Below, piece by piece: positions 62,131 through 64,000 of a stretch of DNA of 64,000 nt. Made by a program: the position numbers and the translations under genes. The notes below the pieces were generated by a model. That model was not told the DNA's origin and did no database searches. It saw nothing but the letters and a program-made list of their open reading frames with translations. Every line of letters begins with the position of its first letter. The stretch's first letter is position 1. The stretch comes from an uncultured Erythrobacter sp. (GTDB lineage: Bacteria; Pseudomonadota; Alphaproteobacteria; Sphingomonadales; Sphingomonadaceae): positions 124,001-188,000 of the forward strand of contig CANLPY010000001.1 in the NCBI GenBank assembly GCA_947493165.1, read 5' to 3'.

Positions 62131-63497
62131 TGGCTGACAAAAAGCCCACTTTGCTGATCGTTGAAGATGATGAGGGTCTGCAGGCCCAGCTCAAATGGGC
62201 TTATGACGATTTTGAGGTTGTCATCGTAGGTGATCGGCACGCCGCAATTGCGGCGCTGCGCAGCGAGATGCCGGCGGTGGTCACGCTTGACCTCGGCTTG
62301 CCGCCTGATCCTGATGGCACAAGTGAAGGCTTTGCCGTGCTTGATGCGATCATGGAATTAAAGCCTGACACAAAAGTGATCGTTGCCAGCGGGCACGGGG
62401 CGCGTGAAAGCGCTCTGCAAGCGATTGAGCGCGGGGCGTATGATTTCTATCAAAAGCCTGTCGATATTGAAGCATTGGGGCTGATCGTGCGGCGCGCCTT
62501 TAACCTGCACGCAATTGAGCAGGAAAACCGCCGTTTGCTTGCCAGCGCAGGCGAAGACAAAACTGTGCTGGGCCGTCTGATTACGGGCGCACCAGAAATG
62601 GTAAAAGTCGCCCGCACGATAGAGCGCGTGGCCAGCACTAGCGTTTCTGTGATGCTGCTGGGCGCAAGCGGGACGGGTAAGGAATTGCTCGCTCAAGGGC
62701 TGCATGATGCCAGCGACCGTGCAAGCGGGCCGTTCGTGGCGATCAATTGCGCGGCGATCCCGGAAAACCTGCTGGAAAGCGAATTGTTCGGGCACGAAAA
62801 GGGTGCGTTCACCGGCGCAGTCAAAACGACTGAGGGCAAGATTGAGAGCGCCAATGGCGGCACGTTGTTCCTCGATGAAGTTGGCGATATTCCGCTGCCG
62901 CTTCAGGTGAAATTGCTGCGTTTCCTCCAAGAACGCACGATTGAGCGGATCGGCGGGCGTAAACAAATTGCGGTGAACACGCGGATCGTCTGCGCAACGC
63001 ACCAGAACCTTGAAAGCATGATTGGTGAGGGTACTTTCCGTGAAGACTTGTTCTACCGGCTCGCAGAAATCGTGGTGCGTATCCCCAATCTGGCAGAGCG
63101 GCACGGCGATGCCATCCTGCTCGCCAAGGCATTCTTAAAACGCTTCTCTGCGGAGATGAACCCGGCTGTCACAGGTTTCGCCTCTGACGCGCTTAGTTCG
63201 ATCGATGGGCACGATTGGCCGGGTAATGTGCGAGAGCTGGAAAACCGCGTGAAACGCGCGGTGATTATGGCGGATGGCAAACTGGTCCATGCCGAGGATC
63301 TCGATTTTGATGGCGGTGAAGAGGAAGAGGACGCAGATGTTCTCAACTTAAAAGCCGCGCGCGAAGAGGCTGACAGGCGGGTGATCCGCCATGCGCTGGC
63401 TCGCAGCGAAGGCAATATTTCAAGCACGGCAAAGCTGCTCGGTATCAGCAGGCCAACTTTGTACGATCTGCTCAAGCAGTATGATTTGCAGACGTAG
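62130..63497 (+). CDS. prsR: PEP-CTERM system response regulator PrsR (NtrC-type)
   Basis: A 455 aa sigma54-dependent activator. The receiver domain has its phosphorylation Asp in [10 protein letters not shown] (residue 53 region). The AAA+ domain has Walker A GASGTGKE, the GAFTGA sigma54 contact loop and Walker [14 protein letters not shown]-terminal Fis-type HTH ([20 protein letters not shown]) ends it. Its start overlaps the prsK stop by one base (TGATG), so the two are translationally coupled. Target promoters should contain a sigma54 -24/-12 element, typical of PEP-CTERM genes. Confidence 0.94.
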   Translation: MADKKPTLLIVEDDEGLQAQLKWAYDDFEVVIVGDRHAAIAALRSEMPAVVTLDLGLPPDPDGTSEGFAVLDAIMELKPDTKVIVASGHGARESALQAIERGAYDFYQKPVDIEALGLIVRRAFNLHAIEQENRRLLASAGEDKTVLGRLITGAPEMVKVARTIERVASTSVSVMLLGASGTGKELLAQGLHDASDRASGPFVAINCAAIPENLLESELFGHEKGAFTGAVKTTEGKIESANGGTLFLDEVGDIPLPLQVKLLRFLQERTIERIGGRKQIAVNTRIVCATHQNLESMIGEGTFREDLFYRLAEIVVRIPNLAERHGDAILLAKAFLKRFSAEMNPAVTGFASDALSSIDGHDWPGNVRELENRVKRAVIMADGKLVHAEDLDFDGGEEEEDADVLNLKAAREEADRRVIRHALARSEGNISSTAKLLGISRPTLYDLLKQYDLQT

Positions 63498-64000
63498 GTC
63501 TGGCCGCCTTGTGCAGGGCGGGCTTGCGGCGCTGATCGGCGGCGCATTGATGCTTGCGGCCTGTTCAGGCGGCGAGGAAGACGCAGCGCGCAGCGCTCAG
63601 ATCGAAGGCGGCGAGCAATTCGTTGCGCTGGTTGAGGAAGCGCGCGGTGCGATGGGCGAAGGCAATTTACCGCAAGCTGGGGGGCTGCTGGATCAAGCAT
63701 TCGCGCTGGAGCCGGAAAACCCCGCATTATGGGTGGAGATTGCCCGTCTGCGCTATCGCGGGGGTGAGCATGTACCTGCGCTTGAGGCTGCGCAAAAGGC
63801 AGTGGAGCTGGGACCACAATCGCCCCTCGCGCTGCACTTGCGCGGGCAGATGGTGCGCGATGCCCATGGCCTCGCGGACGCATTGCCGTGGTTTGAGGCA
63901 GCGCATGTCGCCGCGCCTGACGATACAGAAATCCTCGCCGATCTCGCCGCGACGCTGGGCGATCTGGGGCGCTATAAGGACATGCTGGCTGAGGTTCGCA
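63481..64000 (+). CDS. TPR-repeat lipoprotein (PrsT-like), N-terminal part
   Basis: An open frame from an ATG at 63481, overlapping the prsR end by 17 bases, running past the right edge (about 173 codons seen). It begins [20 protein letters not shown], then GALMLAACSGG with a clear lipobox, followed by an acidic segment and TPR-like helices (AGGLLDQAFALEPENPALWVE, ALEAAQKAVELGPQSPLALHL). This fits the PrsT TPR lipoprotein of PEP-CTERM loci, but only the start is visible, so the subfamily is tentative. A GTG at 63511 is an alternative start. Confidence 0.78.
   Translation, partial: MICRRRSGRLVQGGLAALIGGALMLAACSGGEEDAARSAQIEGGEQFVALVEEARGAMGEGNLPQAGGLLDQAFALEPENPALWVEIARLRYRGGEHVPALEAAQKAVELGPQSPLALHLRGQMVRDAHGLADALPWFEAAHVAAPDDTEILADLAATLGDLGRYKDMLAEVR

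Noticed and set aside
1..64000. Mobile elements, CRISPR arrays, prophage or integrated islands
   Set aside because: No transposase, integrase, terminal inverted repeat pair, regularly spaced repeat or phage structural gene was found; codon use appears uniform by eye.

Overview
The window looks like chromosome of an alphaproteobacterium of the order Sphingomonadales, most likely the Erythrobacter/Altererythrobacter group. This is inferred from gene content and order, not from a search: the run tsaB-rimI-mucR-fur-plsC next to miaB-phoH-ybeY-corC, a MucR/Ros regulator, a long (532 aa) isocitrate lyase beside an XRE/ImmA-type regulator, and an XrtA/PEP-CTERM exopolysaccharide regulatory cluster (sugar transferase, PrsK, PrsR). 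Nearly all of it is ordinary, densely packed chromosome. No rRNA, CRISPR array, transposase, integrase or prophage gene was seen. One tRNA, tRNA-Gln(TTG), is present.

Layout. 1-7.2 kb: start of mgtE, a cyclophilin, miaB, then phoH-ybeY-corC, with two opposed, mutually paralogous secreted proteins wedged between miaB and phoH. 7.3-12.5 kb: LysR regulator, PlsC acyltransferase, Fur, MucR, RimI, TsaB, a RutE-like nitroreductase and NfuA, mostly leftward. 12.7-22.8 kb: a double-domain M16 protease, class II DAHP synthase with a possible leader ORF, a diguanylate cyclase, an ergothioneine pair (egtB-egtD) followed by an FAD oxidoreductase and a membrane retropepsin-like protease, and tRNA-Gln. 22.8-34.3 kb: GPH-type symporter, YghU-like GST, an NAD synthetase with an in-frame N-terminal DNA-binding-like extension, a LysR/pirin/AzoR/DoxX quinone-electrophile module, two tandem SpoIIAA-like proteins, and ilvE-trhO-GST.

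34.3-37.6 kb is the most unusual stretch. It holds two copies of a 104-base three-hairpin repeat whose stems differ by compensatory changes, a tiny ORF with a near-perfect Shine-Dalgarno sequence and its own terminator, a 15-base minisatellite, a proline-rich lipoprotein, TlyA, a His-rich protein of unknown function, and a 92 aa exported protein made of Cys-Cys-Ala-Ala repeats. 37.8-45.1 kb: tspO, ubiK, recO, leuB, a GT2-GtrA glycosyltransferase converging on a PMT-family mannosyltransferase, a four-helix membrane protein divergent from a TetR regulator with two matching palindromes between them, and metZ.

45.2-58.4 kb: Excalibur-domain protein, SulP transporter, secreted alpha/beta hydrolase, HCCA isomerase, apaG, LysR, GNAT, an SLC13 permease-exported M20 amidohydrolase pair, and aceA (isocitrate lyase) divergent from its likely ScfR/RamB-type regulator across a region with two palindromes. 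58.6-64 kb: the PEP-CTERM/XrtA exopolysaccharide cluster, continuing out of the window in a TPR lipoprotein.
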